Shown here: positions 21,022 through 33,882 of the stretch, in pieces
Layout of the letters: each line of letters opens with the position of its first letter
Position numbering within the stretch: position 1 is the first letter of the stretch
From: Glandiceps talaboti
Taxonomy: Eukaryota > Hemichordata > Enteropneusta > Spengelidae
NCBI RefSeq assembly: GCF_964340395.1
Contig: NC_135567.1
Span: 6,153,899 to 6,217,898, forward strand
Direction: 5' to 3'
Length of the DNA stretch: 64,000 nucleotides
The notes under the pieces: model-generated
The model's database searches: none
What the model was told of the DNA's origin: nothing
What the model saw: the letters and a program-made list of their open reading frames with translations, nothing else
Program-made: the position numbers and the translations under genes

Positions 21022-22600
21022 ATGATGCTATTCCCTTTCCTTAAAAGTTGTATTTTTTAATATTAATAAATATATTTACATATATACCTGAAACTGTCCT
21101 ATAATACCTTTATATGGTGACCACCGACCTTGCATTTTGTACTGACCAATGCAACTACCCTATATCATAAATCTATCCTGAAAGTTCAGACACAAATTAC
21201 ATTTGCAAGTACAGCCTGTTTTATTGACAAACATTGCGCCTCCAGTGGCAAGATTTACAGTCCTGTTTTTTGAGGTCGAAATTTATCCATTTTAGAAAAA
21301 TTATTCCTGTTTTGTTACTTTTGGGGATTTTTTGACCAAATTCGATATGTGTGTATATGTCAGCAGGTCAAATAACATATTAGTTGTTATTGTTGGAAAA
21401 TTGTGTTTCACTTTTTATTTATTTAAATTTTTATTATTATATATTTTTTATAAATTTTATCAATTCACGTCCAATTTTTACAAACTACATCCCCACCAAG
21501 CATCAAATTGGTCCCACTAGTTTCAGATATTAACATTTATGCACAGACAGAAAGACAGAAATATGGATATGTTACCATGTCTAAAGCTTGGTAACATCTT
21601 ATTGTTTAGTTGTGCAAAAATAATGTGTTTTCAAGTGACTTTGTAGGGATTAACAGTGGTTCCTCAGAAGAGCAGGGACAATAGTAATCCATAGTATCTA
21701 TTTTGTGCGATACAGTTGGTATGAAATATGAGATACAGGTAATAGTATGAGTTTGGGTTTGGAGGTCTCAGAGGAGTACCATTTTATACACAGTCCTCTC
21801 CCTACAGGTCTGCCGATCTCTATTTGTTGTATTTTCCCTACGTAGTCTTTTTTTTTCAATCCATGTTTCAATATACAGTGGTGCCAAAACTTTATTGCGC
21901 ATGCAAGACCAAAAAAATTTTTAATAGCCGAGGGAAATTGATTCTGACTGAGTAGCACTTGACCCCAAAGCCATGCTATAGGGTCTATGATGAAACATTG
22001 ATGTCATAGTAACTTGACGATCATATTGAAAATAAAATAGCGTGCCTGATTTAGAGAGCTTTTGACGAAGTTTTGTCCCGAAACACGCTCAGATTTTCCA
22101 ATTCACATGGTACCTCACCGAGTTACTCCATATTGACTAGTTTAGTGATGAACAATTGAGTATCGAATCCTGGCAGGCTCGTAGGTTATTTGGCCAAACA
22201 CAATAATATATTTAAATATTCTTTTCATGTTTATAGCATTTTTATTGTAAAGGCAGAAGATATTCATGATACATGCTTGAAATTGCTACACAATGGTTGT
22301 AAGACTGTCAAGATTAAAACTACTTTAACATTATATCTATCAGATTTAGCACTATGGCAGATGATTAACTTTTGGAGAATTGTATGCAAATCTTTTTTTA
22401 AAAAGTCTATAAAACTTCTATAGACGAATTCATGTAAAGCATGTAAAAATCCAACTAATTAAAAGTATTTTAGAATTTCTATAATAGTCTAATAAGCTCT
22501 ATAAAACCTTTTTGTAAGGGTAGCTGGTTTTTATGAAAATATGTAAGTACTTACCTTATCAACTTGACAAATTACAGTCAAATATTCTCTGATGTCACAT
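21022..22600. other. AT-rich intron-like sequence with a diverged repeat fragment
   Basis: The part at about 21.24-21.64 kb resembles the right end of the TIR repeat family (CCCCACCAAGCATCAAATTGG, CACAGACAGAAAGACAG, TTTAGTTGTGCAAAAA) but is strongly diverged. No exon was seen elsewhere. Confidence 0.4.
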
Positions 22601-22664
22601 TGGGATGGGTGTATATGTCACAGAGTAGATAAATTAGATATTATCACATCTAAACCCAACTTAC

Positions 22665-22763
22665 TCTATCAACTTCATCTACTTGGGCCCCAGCTTCCAG
22701 CAACAGTTTACAGATATCCAAATGCCCATTCGCAGCTCCATAATGTAGACTTGTCAATTCATT
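22665..22763 (-). CDS. Host exon encoding one ankyrin repeat
   Basis: The exon is exactly 99 bp and encodes 33 residues: NELTSLHYGAANGHLDI, then CKLLLEAGAQVDEVDR. This matches the ankyrin repeat consensus (TPLHxAAxxGHxxxxxxLLxxGAxxxxxD). It is flanked by a good acceptor (GATTATAG before AATGAA) and a consensus donor (GTAAGT), with phase 0 on both sides. Single-repeat exons of 99 bp are typical of animal ankyrin proteins, whose repeats bind protein partners. The rest of the gene was not found in the window, so its introns must be long and full of transposons. Because the repeat is well conserved it is probably a real host gene rather than a relic. Confidence 0.88.
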
Positions 22764-23520
22764 CTATAATCAAAGGATACAAACTTATTAATTCCCCTTT
22801 TATAATATTGCAAAGTATTATATCAATAATTATGATTGTAATCTCTTTGTGTAAATATACAACTATTTTCTTGAAATGTTTCCTAAGTCTCATTATTATT
22901 ATATATATATTGATTAATGAGCAAGGTCGGTAATTGTGAGTGACTGTTGGGTCCCACAGCTGCCGACGACAGTGAGCTGGACCCTGCCTGTTGACAAAAT
23001 GCAGAATGCACACACGCAACCACTCATTTGTAATTTGCTGACTCAATCTTAGTTCTCACTAGATAAGATTATACAAAAATCACCTTTACTTTCTGGAAAT
23101 TCATTTGGCATGGGTAGCATTTAAAAACACACAGAGAGAACACAATAAATACTAATAAAAATACTCAGTTTCCTGGGATCTCTGCCTATGTGAATGTTGA
23201 TATGCCTAGATTGGTATAGGCAGTTGTGACTTCATATTTCTGATTGTGAACTTGACAACTTCAAAACAAAGTCACATGGCTGAAACTAAGTGCAATGTTT
23301 TCTGGGAGTACTCAGAGCTTGCTTTGAATGTGGTAGAATGAAAAAATTCAATCAATGAAATAGAATCCTTCCAATTGTCTAATGACTTTCATTACCTCAA
23401 AACATGCTGAAAAAATTACTACGTACTCAAATGCAATATGCATAAATAACAATTTCAATATCCAGTACACCCCTAGGTAAACAGGATTTCGTAAGCGGAG
23501 ACCACAATGGATTGTGAGTA
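22764..23520. other. Intron-like sequence, no further exon seen
   Basis: AT-rich. A GC-richer patch at about 22.93-23.02 kb (GGTCCCACAGCTGCCGACGA) may belong to an unrecognised repeat. No second ankyrin repeat was found. Confidence 0.35.
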
Positions 23521-24710
23521 ATGTCTGAAACTGAAATCACTGGAGGTGGTGTTGTACTAACTTTATCTACTGCTGCATGTGAGCTCATAAAGAACTGTTT
23601 TGTTGACTACTATAAAGATAAACATACTACAATGCATTCAAGGATATATAATAATGGTCTTGAAAGTGAACGTCCTCTGTCAATTAAAGCATCACCACAT
23701 GGCAAACTGCTCTTGAAAATCAACCTATATCACACAACATAAAATTATGATAAACGGAAGCAAAATAGACCAGTTCCTAGTTAATGATCTCCAGTATATC
23801 TTACAACTGCTAGTCTAAGATAACTTCCCTGATTTAAAACAATTCAACAAAATGATTGAAGAAAAATCCACAAGCTATCTTGTATCAGAAATCAGTGAAC
23901 ATAATACAAAATTCAAAAAGAAAAGGGTGTACAAGAGTAACTCACCAGGTAGTACCAAAAATACACATATCACAACCCTTCATCCAGCAGATACAAACAT
24001 GATTACCAATGAAAATCAACAAGATCATCAAAATCAACAACTTCAACAATTTCATAAAGGATGTGATATACAGCATAATAATGGATCAACAACTACACAA
24101 ACCTATGATAAAACAAAGACATTGGATGCTCAAAATTTACATTGTCACCTCCTGGCACCTGTATCTAACCCTCCATATGATGCATCATACAGCTCAACTC
24201 ATGATGGAAATGATAGTACAAGCATACATGTTATAATATGTGCAGTATGTTAAAACATCAATGGTAATCCACCATCAATCCAATGTTCTAAATGCTCTTC
24301 TTGGTTGCATCTCCAGTACGAGAATCTCCCCCTAAACTCTCCAAATGTAATAGATGAAGACATGACATATGACTGTCAAACATGCTGCAAAGTCAAAGAA
24401 TACCAATGGAATACAATACTTTTGAAGAATCAATCTTGTTTGACAATGACCACCCCTGCCAAAAAGGAACAGCTTGTATCTACTGCAACTAACACCGATA
24501 TCATAGACTTTGAAAAAAAAATTCAACAAAAGGACAAGAAGATTAAAGAATTAGAAAAGAAACTCTCACAAAAAGACTTTGGGATAAAAGATAAGAGTCA
24601 ACAGACTAATTACACAGGAGACTTTATTTTAAAACTGGAACAGAAAATCCAAGAACTGGAGAACTCAAATCGTTTACTTAAACTGGAAATAACCATATTT
24701 ACAAAGTAGC
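23521..24710 (+). pseudogene. CR1/L2-like LINE, ORF1 with PHD finger and coiled coil
   Basis: This is the first reading frame of a LINE. After an unrecognised N-terminal part, a PHD-type zinc finger is readable across one stop: ICAVC, then PPSIQCSKCSSWLHLQYENL and DMTYDCQTCCKVKEY. PHD fingers in ORF1 are known in CR1/L2-group elements. A strongly charged coiled coil follows (FEKKIQQKDKKIKELEKKL, LEQKIQELENSNRLLKLE), suited to oligomerisation of the RNA-binding particle. A TAA just after the first CxxC of the finger and other breaks make it non-functional. Confidence 0.75.
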
Positions 24711-25317
24711 AAATGCAACCAGAATGATATTCAACAAACTCAGTACAATCAAGCACAGCAGTATTATCCTCATCATCAACAAAACTTTTCACCATATAGT
24801 ACTTGTCAACAGTAAAACAACCAGAGAATTCGGCTAGACGTTCATGTAATGATAACACTTCAATATTACTCAGACTCTCCAGTATTGAAAAAAAGATACA
24901 ACAACTTCACATATCTACTTTAGAGAAAGAGCTGGAAAAAATTTCCATGGTCATCATGATGGCAACCAACGACGTTGTCAGACAGGTTACCGTCAACCTA
25001 ACCAACAGCACAGACAGTATTAAATGAATCATCCCAAACAAATATAACATCTCCAGAGAGCAACGATGTAAGAACACAGAACTATCCAATATCCTGTGTA
25101 TGTAAACCTGTTCTTAGTACTATGCCAGACACTCAACAGAGCTATCGAGAGGAGCAACGTGAACAAACAACAACACAGATTTCAACAAGCGGTAACAATG
25201 ATTTTTAGTCATGCGTCATCGACAAACACAAAGAAGACGACGAAGGAACGTCAACAAAATCATACTACCAGTCCTTTACGTAACAAGCAAACATGAAATA
25301 CCAACATTCAACATATT

Positions 25318-26045
25318 AAAATAGCATCCTTTAACATCAAGAACATCAAAACTAATGCCAACTATACTGCAAGAATTACATATATGAAGTACATATATTA
25401 TGCATACAAAAAGATTGGCAATATGAATTCAAGAAACCAGTTATAAATGAACTATTTCCAACTCACACATTTTTTAGTAAATCTGTTGACTCTGATGACC
25501 CCCATCCCTCCAACTCAGAGGCCAAGAGGCTTTGGTGGTGTTGCAATAATATGGGATGCGCAGTTAGACAGTATAACCACAACCAATCCTGATGAATCCA
25601 CTAACATCTTTGTGATTACTATCAACAGTAAAACACCAATTTGTTTAATTACAGTGCACATGCCATCAAGAAATTCAATCAATGGAGAATTTCAGTTTTA
25701 TTCTGCACTTGAAGAATTAGCTGAAATAATCAATAAGGTTCCCATACCATTTCAGAATTGTTATTGCTGGAGATATCAACGATTCATTACACCGCAATCC
25801 TTCTACTACTCGTGACAGGAAATTCCAAGACTTTTGTAGGGATCGTCTACTCTTATTACACAGTAACTATCCAATTAAAGATACATTTCAACATGACAAT
25901 ATGAATGACACATCACCAATAGACTATATTCTTGAACAATCCAGTAATGGCCCTAGATGTCTACAACATACATGTATTCATATCTAGGAGGAAAGTGCCG
26001 ATAACTTATCTGACCATGTTCCTGTTAAGGCTACAAGTTTACATC
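25318..26045 (+). pseudogene. LINE ORF2, apurinic-type endonuclease domain
   Basis: Endonuclease landmarks are spread over frames: IASFNIKNIKT (N-terminal strand), RPRGFGGVAIIWD, ICLITVHMPSRNSINGEFQF, AGDINDSLHRNPSTTRDRKF (catalytic GDIN), DTSPIDYIL and NLSDHVPVK (terminal SDH). The order and spacing match the AP-endonuclease of non-LTR retrotransposons, which nicks target DNA. The glutamate region between the first and second motif is scrambled by frame changes. Confidence 0.82.
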
Positions 26046-27965
26046 CTTACCCACACATGAACAGCAACTGTGACATTTCCCCTAAGGTGCCAACAAAAAG
26101 TGACCTTCCACCTAAAGTTATCTGGGAAAAATCAACAATGATATCTACTTTGACAAACTTAAACTGCAACTACCCAGATTTATAGCAGAACTTGAAACCA
26201 ACCATGACATTGATAACTATACTCATACCCTTATAAATGTTACAACAACAGCCGCTAATGAAACCTGTCACAACAATTTTTCACATAAGAAAAAGAGTAA
26301 AATGAAAAGTATCAAAGTATGGAACACCAAAATTGCCACAGCTATGAAAGACAACAGACAAGCAGCATCAAATTGGATCAAAACTGGTACAGTGGTAGAC
26401 CAACTGATCATACAAACCCAAGAGTTATTCAAAGATGTCAAACTCGTAACATCTTTGTAAAGTGATAAGGATAGCAATTGCCATCAAAAGATATGCATTG
26501 TAGAAAACCTACTGGTAACACACAGTGACGACAAGAATACCTTCTATAAATTAATTCGATCTCAAAGAAAATTTAAGCATACCAACATAAACAAACTCAA
26601 TTTTGACAACAAGATATTTACAGAAGAAAACACCAATTTTGACAAATTAGCAACACCACATGATCAACCATCAACAGTGACTACTACAAATTTGTAAATG
26701 AAGACATGTGTGCACATGAAATCTTATGGAGTTTAAAACCACAAGATCTCCTATATATAACAGAAAATGAGTTAACAACTTACATTGACTAATTGGCTTG
26801 TAACAAAGCATCTAATATTCATGGTATGACTGCAGAACATTTGAAGACAGGTCAAGTTATCATCATCAAACACCTTTTAACACTGAACAATGTCATACTA
26901 CAACCACATTCCTCGAGCTTTAAAAGAAGGAATTATTATGTTGATCCCCATAAATGGGAAACAACATACCATACCTGCAAACTATCGTGGTGTTACCTGT
27001 CTACACATTATTGGAAAAATCATTAAGAAAGCACTGGTCACCAGGATTGAAGAGTCTTTCTGTAAACAACAAAACAAACTACAATTTGGATTTACAAAGA
27101 ACATGTCAAGGGCTAATGCAGCTCTTATAGTTTCTGAAGTTATAAACAATGCTAAAGACAATAAACGCCCACTTTTATTAATATCCTTGATGTCCAAAAA
27201 GCCTTTGATGTGGTGTGGCATACGTCCCTCTTTTGTAAACTCTATTTGTCCGATTTCTCTCAGCCATTTGTCAAGAATGTCATACAACGATACAATAATG
27301 CTACTTCCAGTGTTAAATGGAGCAATAATAAATATCTCAAGCAGTTTTCAAGTACAACAAGGAGTTTGACAAGGGGGCATTTTATCTGCACATCTCTATA
27401 AAGTATACATCAATGAACCATATATAACCAGGGAACAGGCTGTCATATTGGGACCATTAACTGTGTCTGCCCTACAGTTGCAGATGATACCTCTCTACTA
27501 GTAGATAATACAACAAACCCTACATTTGCACTCTGCAAAAAAGAACTGGAAACACGTGATCACTTCATAAGCAAATGTGAATATTTCCATACTACAAGAG
27601 TTAACTTTCTATCCAAAGCTGAGGAAATACTACATAAACATTTACCAATCCACATCCACAAAGGAACAACAACAAAAAATATGACACAAATTGTTCTAGG
27701 CTTTACTAAACTGGATGAAATAAATAAATAACTACCTGAAACAGATCTTACAAAACTGGAAAGGGTTTGTAGATAGTATTGCTTTGACCTGCACATAACC
27801 AGGAATAGGCTTATATCCAATGTTACTTAGTAACATTGTGTCATTGTGTGTAATCTAGTGGATTGCTGTCTTGTACTCTATACGGTCTTATTTTTGTGTT
27901 CTTTTGTTGTTATAATTGAAGTTTCAGTAATTGGACTTCCTGAGCCGAACTACAATGGCTGGACG
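26046..27965 (+). pseudogene. LINE ORF2, reverse transcriptase and C-terminal region
   Basis: RT motifs follow the endonuclease: SNIHGMTAEHLKTG, PRALKEGIIMLIPINGKQHT, NYRGVTCLHIIGKIIKK, NKLQFGFTKNMS and VSEVINNAKDNKRPLLL. A frame change leads into a KAFDVVW-type motif, then a degenerate QGV..GGILSAHLY and the active site VADDTSLL. The C-terminal part has the cysteine-histidine pattern LCKKELETRDHFISKCEYF usual at LINE polymerase ends. It lacks long open frames and is an old copy. The 3' untranslated part runs to about 27.96 kb (GAGCCGAACTACAATGGC); no poly(A) or microsatellite tail is evident. Confidence 0.85.
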
Positions 27966-28199
27966 TACCAATTGAACTGAACTATGGTACATCACACACA
28001 CTTCTGAATTGCTCCAAGATTAACATCTGCTTGAGATTACTTGAAAACAGAGTTATTAGCACAGATGAACTGTATTGTAAGTTCATTCAAGCTATAGACC
28101 CGATAAAGTGTATTGTCCATTAGTCTGTCTTACTATATCTATGAGTGACTTAAAGTCAAAAACCACTGGCAAGATTACTTTGATATTTTGTAAGGATGT

Positions 28200-28690
28200 T
28201 CATGTCAGTTTCTTGTTAGTATATATTTTCAAATAAAATATGTACATCTGCCTAGCAACATGACCATGTCCACAGCAACAGCCAACTGGTGTTGCATATT
28301 GTAAATATAACAGGGGTGGATAGGCAAATAAACATAAAAAATAGTGTGCAAAATATGCCTAGCAACATGACCATGGACATAGCAACAGTTAAACAGTGTT
28401 GTATATTGCAAAAGGTAAAGATAGGAATGGGTAGAGAAATGAATAAACTTCTTCAGAATGTTTGCAAATAAGACTAACAACAAGACCACATCCATAGCAA
28501 CAGTCAAGTGATACTGCATATATAAAAACAGTGAAGTGTAGGAAAGTCATTACACATTTGAAAGCAAATGCCTGTATAACTCCTCAAGTTAACAAGATCA
28601 TTAGACAGGCAAGTGAATGAATATTCACAAAATTTATGCAAATATAATTAGCAACAAAACCACACCCCTGACTCTGAAAATGTGCAGTGA
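28200..28690 (-). repeat. TAGCACAACTG-family monomers, minus orientation
   Basis: About four degenerate monomers are read on the minus strand (plus-strand CCTAGCAACATGACCATG, CATAGCAACAGCCAA-like words). No termini were recognised. Confidence 0.7.
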
Positions 28691-30600
28691 CAGCATATAT
28701 ATATTGTTCCCAAATTTACTTTCAAACATTAGAATTTAATGTGTTTATGTCCATAAGCTTATGAACTGATATTGTCATCCAGTAAATATATTTTATCACC
28801 AAAATAACTTAAGATTACTTTATTACTTTAATAACTAATCAACGGGTTATACTTCTAATATATTTCATAGTGACAGGCATCTGTTTACTAGTAATATTTA
28901 ATAACTACTATTTAAAGCAAAATTAACTGTTCAATGATTTGTACATGAAATATTGTAATTGGATTTGAAACTTTTTTTACTGTCGAAAAAGTCTTGGATA
29001 ATTATGCTTGCGAAAACACATGAAACACAGGTTGATTGGCACATTTCATCTTGAATGTAAAGATATATACTATAGCACACTTTGACCATTCACCCTGGGC
29101 ACTGTACCCACTCCTACCTTAGTTACCTTTGCTACTATTACCTTTGACCTTCGCACATAGCTGGCAGCTCACGTAAGTATACTACAATCACTCTCATATC
29201 TCCAATTGTACATGAGATCCCCTTGGACTCTTGGAAATTAGCAAGTAGACATCACACACATTTAAATCCGAACCAAGCACACACTAAGAACTGTGGAGAA
29301 CTTATCAATTCTGTTGCATTCATTCACCTCCATGGAAGTTCCCCACTCCTACCTGATCTTTTGCGTAAACTCCCTTAATTTCCATTAATGTCCAAATATA
29401 AATAACATCCGTGTATGGCTGAATAATTAATGCAAACCATATAAAGGGACTGGACAGTTTCTTTGGCCGGGGAGGAGGATTTGAAGCGGTCTCTCCCTGT
29501 TTTTGAAATTGGCAGTAGAGAATTTGGGTCATTTTTACAATGGCATGACCTTGTTGGAATTATGGTATATATTCGTGTCCCTGTTTCTTATCTGTATTCT
29601 TTAATATTATTTCATCCAGAGTGATTACATAACTATACATAATACATAATGTATTACCTACCAGACAAGTTACAGACCATGTCACATTCTATTCTTCAAT
29701 ATAAAGGGATTAATACACATTGTACATTTTCTATTTTGGACACTACCCGGTACATGTTATTGACACTAACACAAATCACCACATCTCATCAGACTTCAGT
29801 TTGTATTATACATTGTAGGTAATTAGCACCTAAAGTTCTCTAACATACCAGTGACTTTACTATATCTACAATGGTATTTTGCCACTATACCAATGTTATG
29901 GACACTACATGGACCGTTTTGTATGTGTTATGCATGTGAAACTAATCTTGTGACAGCCACTTTGAAGTCCAAACTGAGTTCAGCTTCACTGCTAAAGAAA
30001 TTGGTTAACATTACGGGCATTTGACTAAATGAACGTATAGATTATGAACATAACACAGACACACAACTAATTTTGAAAAGACATATTATGACCGATCGTT
30101 TTTAAAACTGTGGACTTTCGTTATTATAGTTTCAAATAAAATTCCATTTAAAGTGAAAGAAAAGTGTGATTTTTTAAATGTGTAAATTTGAAGTTGTTTG
30201 GTTTGCTTGCTGCCCTGTAGCCTTGACTAGGATAATATGTGGCTTGTTGACAACACTAATCCACCGACCTTTATGCACATTCTCAAGTTATACGTTATTA
30301 TTACTGATATTTGACAACTCATATTCCAGTCACTTGTTATTGGCAACAGAAATTTAACCCTGATTAAAATCAGTTGTCAATAAAAACTTTTACACCAATT
30401 ACCGATTGTTGCTACAATAGAATCATAGACCCACGCTTGCAACTATAATACAGTATTATATAATGGTAGGCCTTGATTTCTGTAGTTCCTCCTATCATGA
30501 CACCTGGCTGTTCTTATTTTAATGACCTAATAGTTACCAATTCTAGTCAGTCAGATGTAGTCTGTACAAACCCTGTGATTCTGCTATTTGTCATTATTGG
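28691..30600. other. AT-rich sequence, no supported gene
   Basis: Nothing coding is convincing. A 70-codon minus-strand frame at 29.32-29.53 kb contains a moderately GC-rich block (CCTCCCCGGCCAAAGAAACT on the minus strand) of unknown nature, perhaps an old repeat. Confidence 0.35.
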
Positions 30601-30607
30601 TTTAATA

Positions 30608-30880
30608 TGATGACCATGGTCAACCATGGTAATTTGCGCCATTTAACAAACCATGATGACCATATTCAACCATGGTTGACAACCATAGTCAATCATGGTA
30701 ATTTGTGCCAATTAACATTTCCATTGCATCATGGTTGACCATGGTAGTTCATGGTCAACCATGGTTGATGACCATGGTTGATGACCATGGTCAACTATGG
30801 TTGACGACCATGGCCAACCATGATAATTTGTGCCAATTAACATTTCCATAGCATCATGGTTGACCATGGTTGACCATGGG
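30608..30880. repeat. Palindromic CCATGG / GGTTGA array
   Basis: About ten CCATGG palindromes are linked by GGTTGA or GGTCAA, so the segment is self-complementary throughout (for example ACCATGGTTGACCATGG). Two longer sub-blocks share GTGCCAATTAACATTTCCAT. It could fold into several alternative hairpins. Confidence 0.85.
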
Positions 30881-31129
30881 CACTTTCGCCTGGGTCATTT
30901 AAAACTTACAAAAACTTTAGCTTTTCGAAACTTAGAAATATTACCTTCAAGGCTACAACTAATCTACAAATTGCCTTAGTAGACACACACAAACTCTAGT
31001 TCTTCTAGGGGAGATCCCTAGGACTTCCTCACCCCCAGAGGTCAAGCATGCAGTCAACCAACAATCAGATACTCCAAAATGTACTTTCATAATGGTATTA
31101 AACTTGTCATAAACATTTTAACCAATGGC

Positions 31130-31487
31130 ATTGTAGCACAACTGTATAGTTTAAAAAAATGTTTATCCACATGTTGAACCATGCTAGGTATAGGTGGTCA
31201 TTTGATGAATGATTTATCCAGTTGCCTATCCAACCATGCTGTTATCTTTGCAATATATGCGATCATTTGGCTGTTGGTATGGGCATGGTCTTGTTGCTAG
31301 GCACATTTACATACATTTTTAAAATATTTATTCTTTTGTCTATTAATTCCTGTTATCTTTGCAATATATGCGATCGTTTGGCTGTTGGTATGGCTAGGGT
31401 CTTGTTGATAGGCATTTTAAAAAAATATGTATTCATGTCTATTACTTCTTGTTGTTATCTTTGCAATATACGTGACCATTTGGCGTG
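31130..31487 (+). repeat. TAGCACAACTG-family copy, 5' part, interrupted by a LINE
   Basis: Starts at GTAGCACAACTGTATAG and holds three monomers. It breaks off at GGCGTGGTCTTGT, where LINE sequence begins. Confidence 0.8.
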
Positions 31488-32515
31488 GTCTTGTACAACG
31501 GGTTGTAGTGGGTGGAGAACGTTCCACATGGGCAGATATGGAATCAGCCATCCCACAGGGAACAGTACTCGGACCACTGTTATTTCTCATATACATCAAC
31601 GACCTACATGAAAACTTACACTCAACTGTACGACTGTTTGCAGATTGACTGCATAATTTATAGAAACATCAATAGTAAACATGACACTAAAACACTCTAG
31701 GAAGACCTAGACACATTATCTCAATGGGAAACCAAGTGGCAAATGAAATTCAATCTAGATAAATGTTATGTATTACAAATTCCATCATCATCAAGGTCAG
31801 AAATCATCACCAAATATGTTTTAGACAACTCTATTTTACAGGAGACAAAAATCCATCCATATCTAGGGGTAGACATTCATCAAAATCTCAAATGGAACAC
31901 ACATGTAAACAAAATAACAACATCCTCTGCAGGACGAACCCTTGGTTTCATTCGCAGGAACCTAGACTCATGTACAAGATCAAATAAAAAAGCAGCATAC
32001 ATCTCTCAGGCCAACCCTAGAGTACTGCTCTGTAGTGTGGAATAACTACACTAAAGAATTAGTACAAAAGGTAGGCAAAATACAGAGAAGGGCAGCAAGA
32101 ATGGTCTACAACAACTATGACTGGAAAACGAGTGTAACAGAACTCATAAACGAATTGGAATAGGAGAACCTATCAACGAGAACATCAACATCAAGACTTA
32201 GCATATTAGACAAAGCCACAGGGGACCATTTGGCACTGCTGGTACAAAACTACCTGTCACCAACTCAATGACAAACTCGGCATACACACTCTAAAAGATT
32301 CATACAACACCAGGCACGCATACACTACTGTCACAAATACTCAATTTATTCCACGGACCATCAGATATAGTCAACATAACAGATTCAGAACAATTCAAAC
32401 AAGCATAATCAACATTCAACAGAACACAGGACAACAACATCAAGGACTAATAACAATCATTGCACACATCACATCCTACTCGTTTCGTTCCACTAGGGAC
32501 GTTGAGTAGTATATC
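31488..32515 (+). pseudogene. 5'-truncated LINE (jockey/CR1-like), RT palm to 3' end
   Basis: The translation starts within the RT: SAIPQGTVLGPLLFLIYIND, then LFAD (the active-site aspartate doublet is split by a small deletion), followed by MKFNLDKCYVLQIPSSSRS, HPYLGVDIHQNLKWNTHVNK, GFIRRNLDSCTRSNKKAAYI, and IQRR-like and ENLSTRTSTSRL segments. These are the thumb and connection landmarks of jockey/CR1-type polymerases. The 3' end is purine-rich (AAAGAAGAAGAAAAAAG). It inserted into a copy of the TIR repeat. Several stops are present, but the protein is still easy to read, so it is younger than the LINE at 23.5-28 kb. Confidence 0.85.
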
Positions 32516-32529
32516 CTAAAGAAGAAGAA

Positions 32530-33060
32530 AAAAGTATGGATGGGTATGTCAAATAGGGCTAAAAATGTGTCTTTATGGTCAAAAATTATTAATTTCCAAA
32601 ACTACTCAGCAGATTGGACTGAAATTTAATGGGGATGCATCTATGGGTGTACAGATAAAAAAATTAAAGCATATAATGATCTCATCAGTGATCAAATTAG
32701 GTGTAAAAATGTGAATTTTGGTCAAAAATTTATATCTCAAAAAGTACTTGGTCAATGAGACTGAAACTTGGTGAGATGTTTCTAGAAGTGTTACGCTGCA
32801 GATTTTCTTCAAAATATTTTGACACAATTGGCCCTGGCAACCATGACCACGGCCTTAGCAACAACCAAATAGCAGTATATTTTGGTCAAAAATAATAACA
32901 TCATCTACTAGGCAAGTGAGTAAACATTCACAAAGATAACAGGGATTCTTAGACAAGTGAACAAACATTCAGGTGTATGCAAATATGCCTAGCAGCAAAA
33001 CCACGCCCATAGCAACAGCCAAATGATAATGTATATTGGAAAGATAACTGATCATTAGAC
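32530..33060 (-). repeat. TAGCACAACTG-family copy, minus orientation, partial
   Basis: Read on the minus strand it contains the right-hand unique region (CATTTTTACACC, AAGTTTCAGTCTCATTGACC) and then monomers with GGGCGTGGTTTTGCTGCTAGG. Both termini are missing. It abuts the LINE in the opposite sense to the copy on its left. Confidence 0.75.
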
Positions 33061-33870
33061 AAATGAATATAATTTTATACATACTGTATATTAATTTTAC
33101 AAAATCACAAACACAGTGAGACTTGCAAAAATATAAAGGAAATTGAACTGTAATTCTTCTTTGGAAATTTAACTTGTGAAGAAAGATAATGGTAAGCTTT
33201 GAGAAGGGAATCTTACTTCACAAGAGCTTGTTAGACATTTTAATGAAATAGTTCCTATTATTACACAAGTCAAGCTAGATTTGTGACGTTTCCCAATTTG
33301 TTTATATAGTCTACAAAGTACCTTTTTCTGAGTACAGTAAATGGGCACTTGTCTAAGTTCAGTTTCAATTTCTGAATTCAAAGTTCCTTAAAGATAGTAT
33401 AATATCATCCATGTCATAGCTTCATGTCAATCATTGATGGAGTTCAATCCCATTTCATGAGAAATGACAGTATGTACATTTGTATATTTTTATATTGATA
33501 TGTATATTCTATATTCTGATCACAGTAACTCTAGTATATATCGTATAGAACATGTAGCAGGAATCCCTGACAATAAATACACTCAAGATCATAGTTTTTG
33601 AAAAAATAAGTGTATGCACCACCATTACAATTGAACCATTGATTTGTCATGCTTTGAATATGCAAAATACAGTATCAACAATCAAAATAATATTAATTTT
33701 TGAGTGGTCACTAAGTATTCAGCTAAGGGGTCATGTTTGAATGAACAGCGCTTTGTGCGCGCTCTGCAAAAGTGATTGATAAATCTGCCAAGTACAGACC
33801 GTAAATAGCCGAGAAAAGGACCAAGATTTTCTTCAGTTGTGAGGAAAAATGTATTAGTTCATTTGGTCGC
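33061..33870. other. AT-rich flank and probable LINE 5' region
   Basis: No gene was recognised. A stretch near 33.67-33.72 kb (AATTTTTGAGTGGTCACTAA) recurs near 63.45 kb. The last 150 bases may be the LINE 5' untranslated region. Confidence 0.35.
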
Positions 33871-33882
33871 GTGTCAACTACT

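Noticed and set aside
25096-25296. Possible separate small gene between LINE ORF1 and ORF2
   Set aside because: It lies inside the continuous LINE and has a low-complexity Gln/Thr/Asn composition consistent with the ORF1-ORF2 junction region.
29320-29532. Possible host exon on the minus strand with donor-like CAG|GTAGGA
   Set aside because: No family match and no clear acceptor or partner exon.
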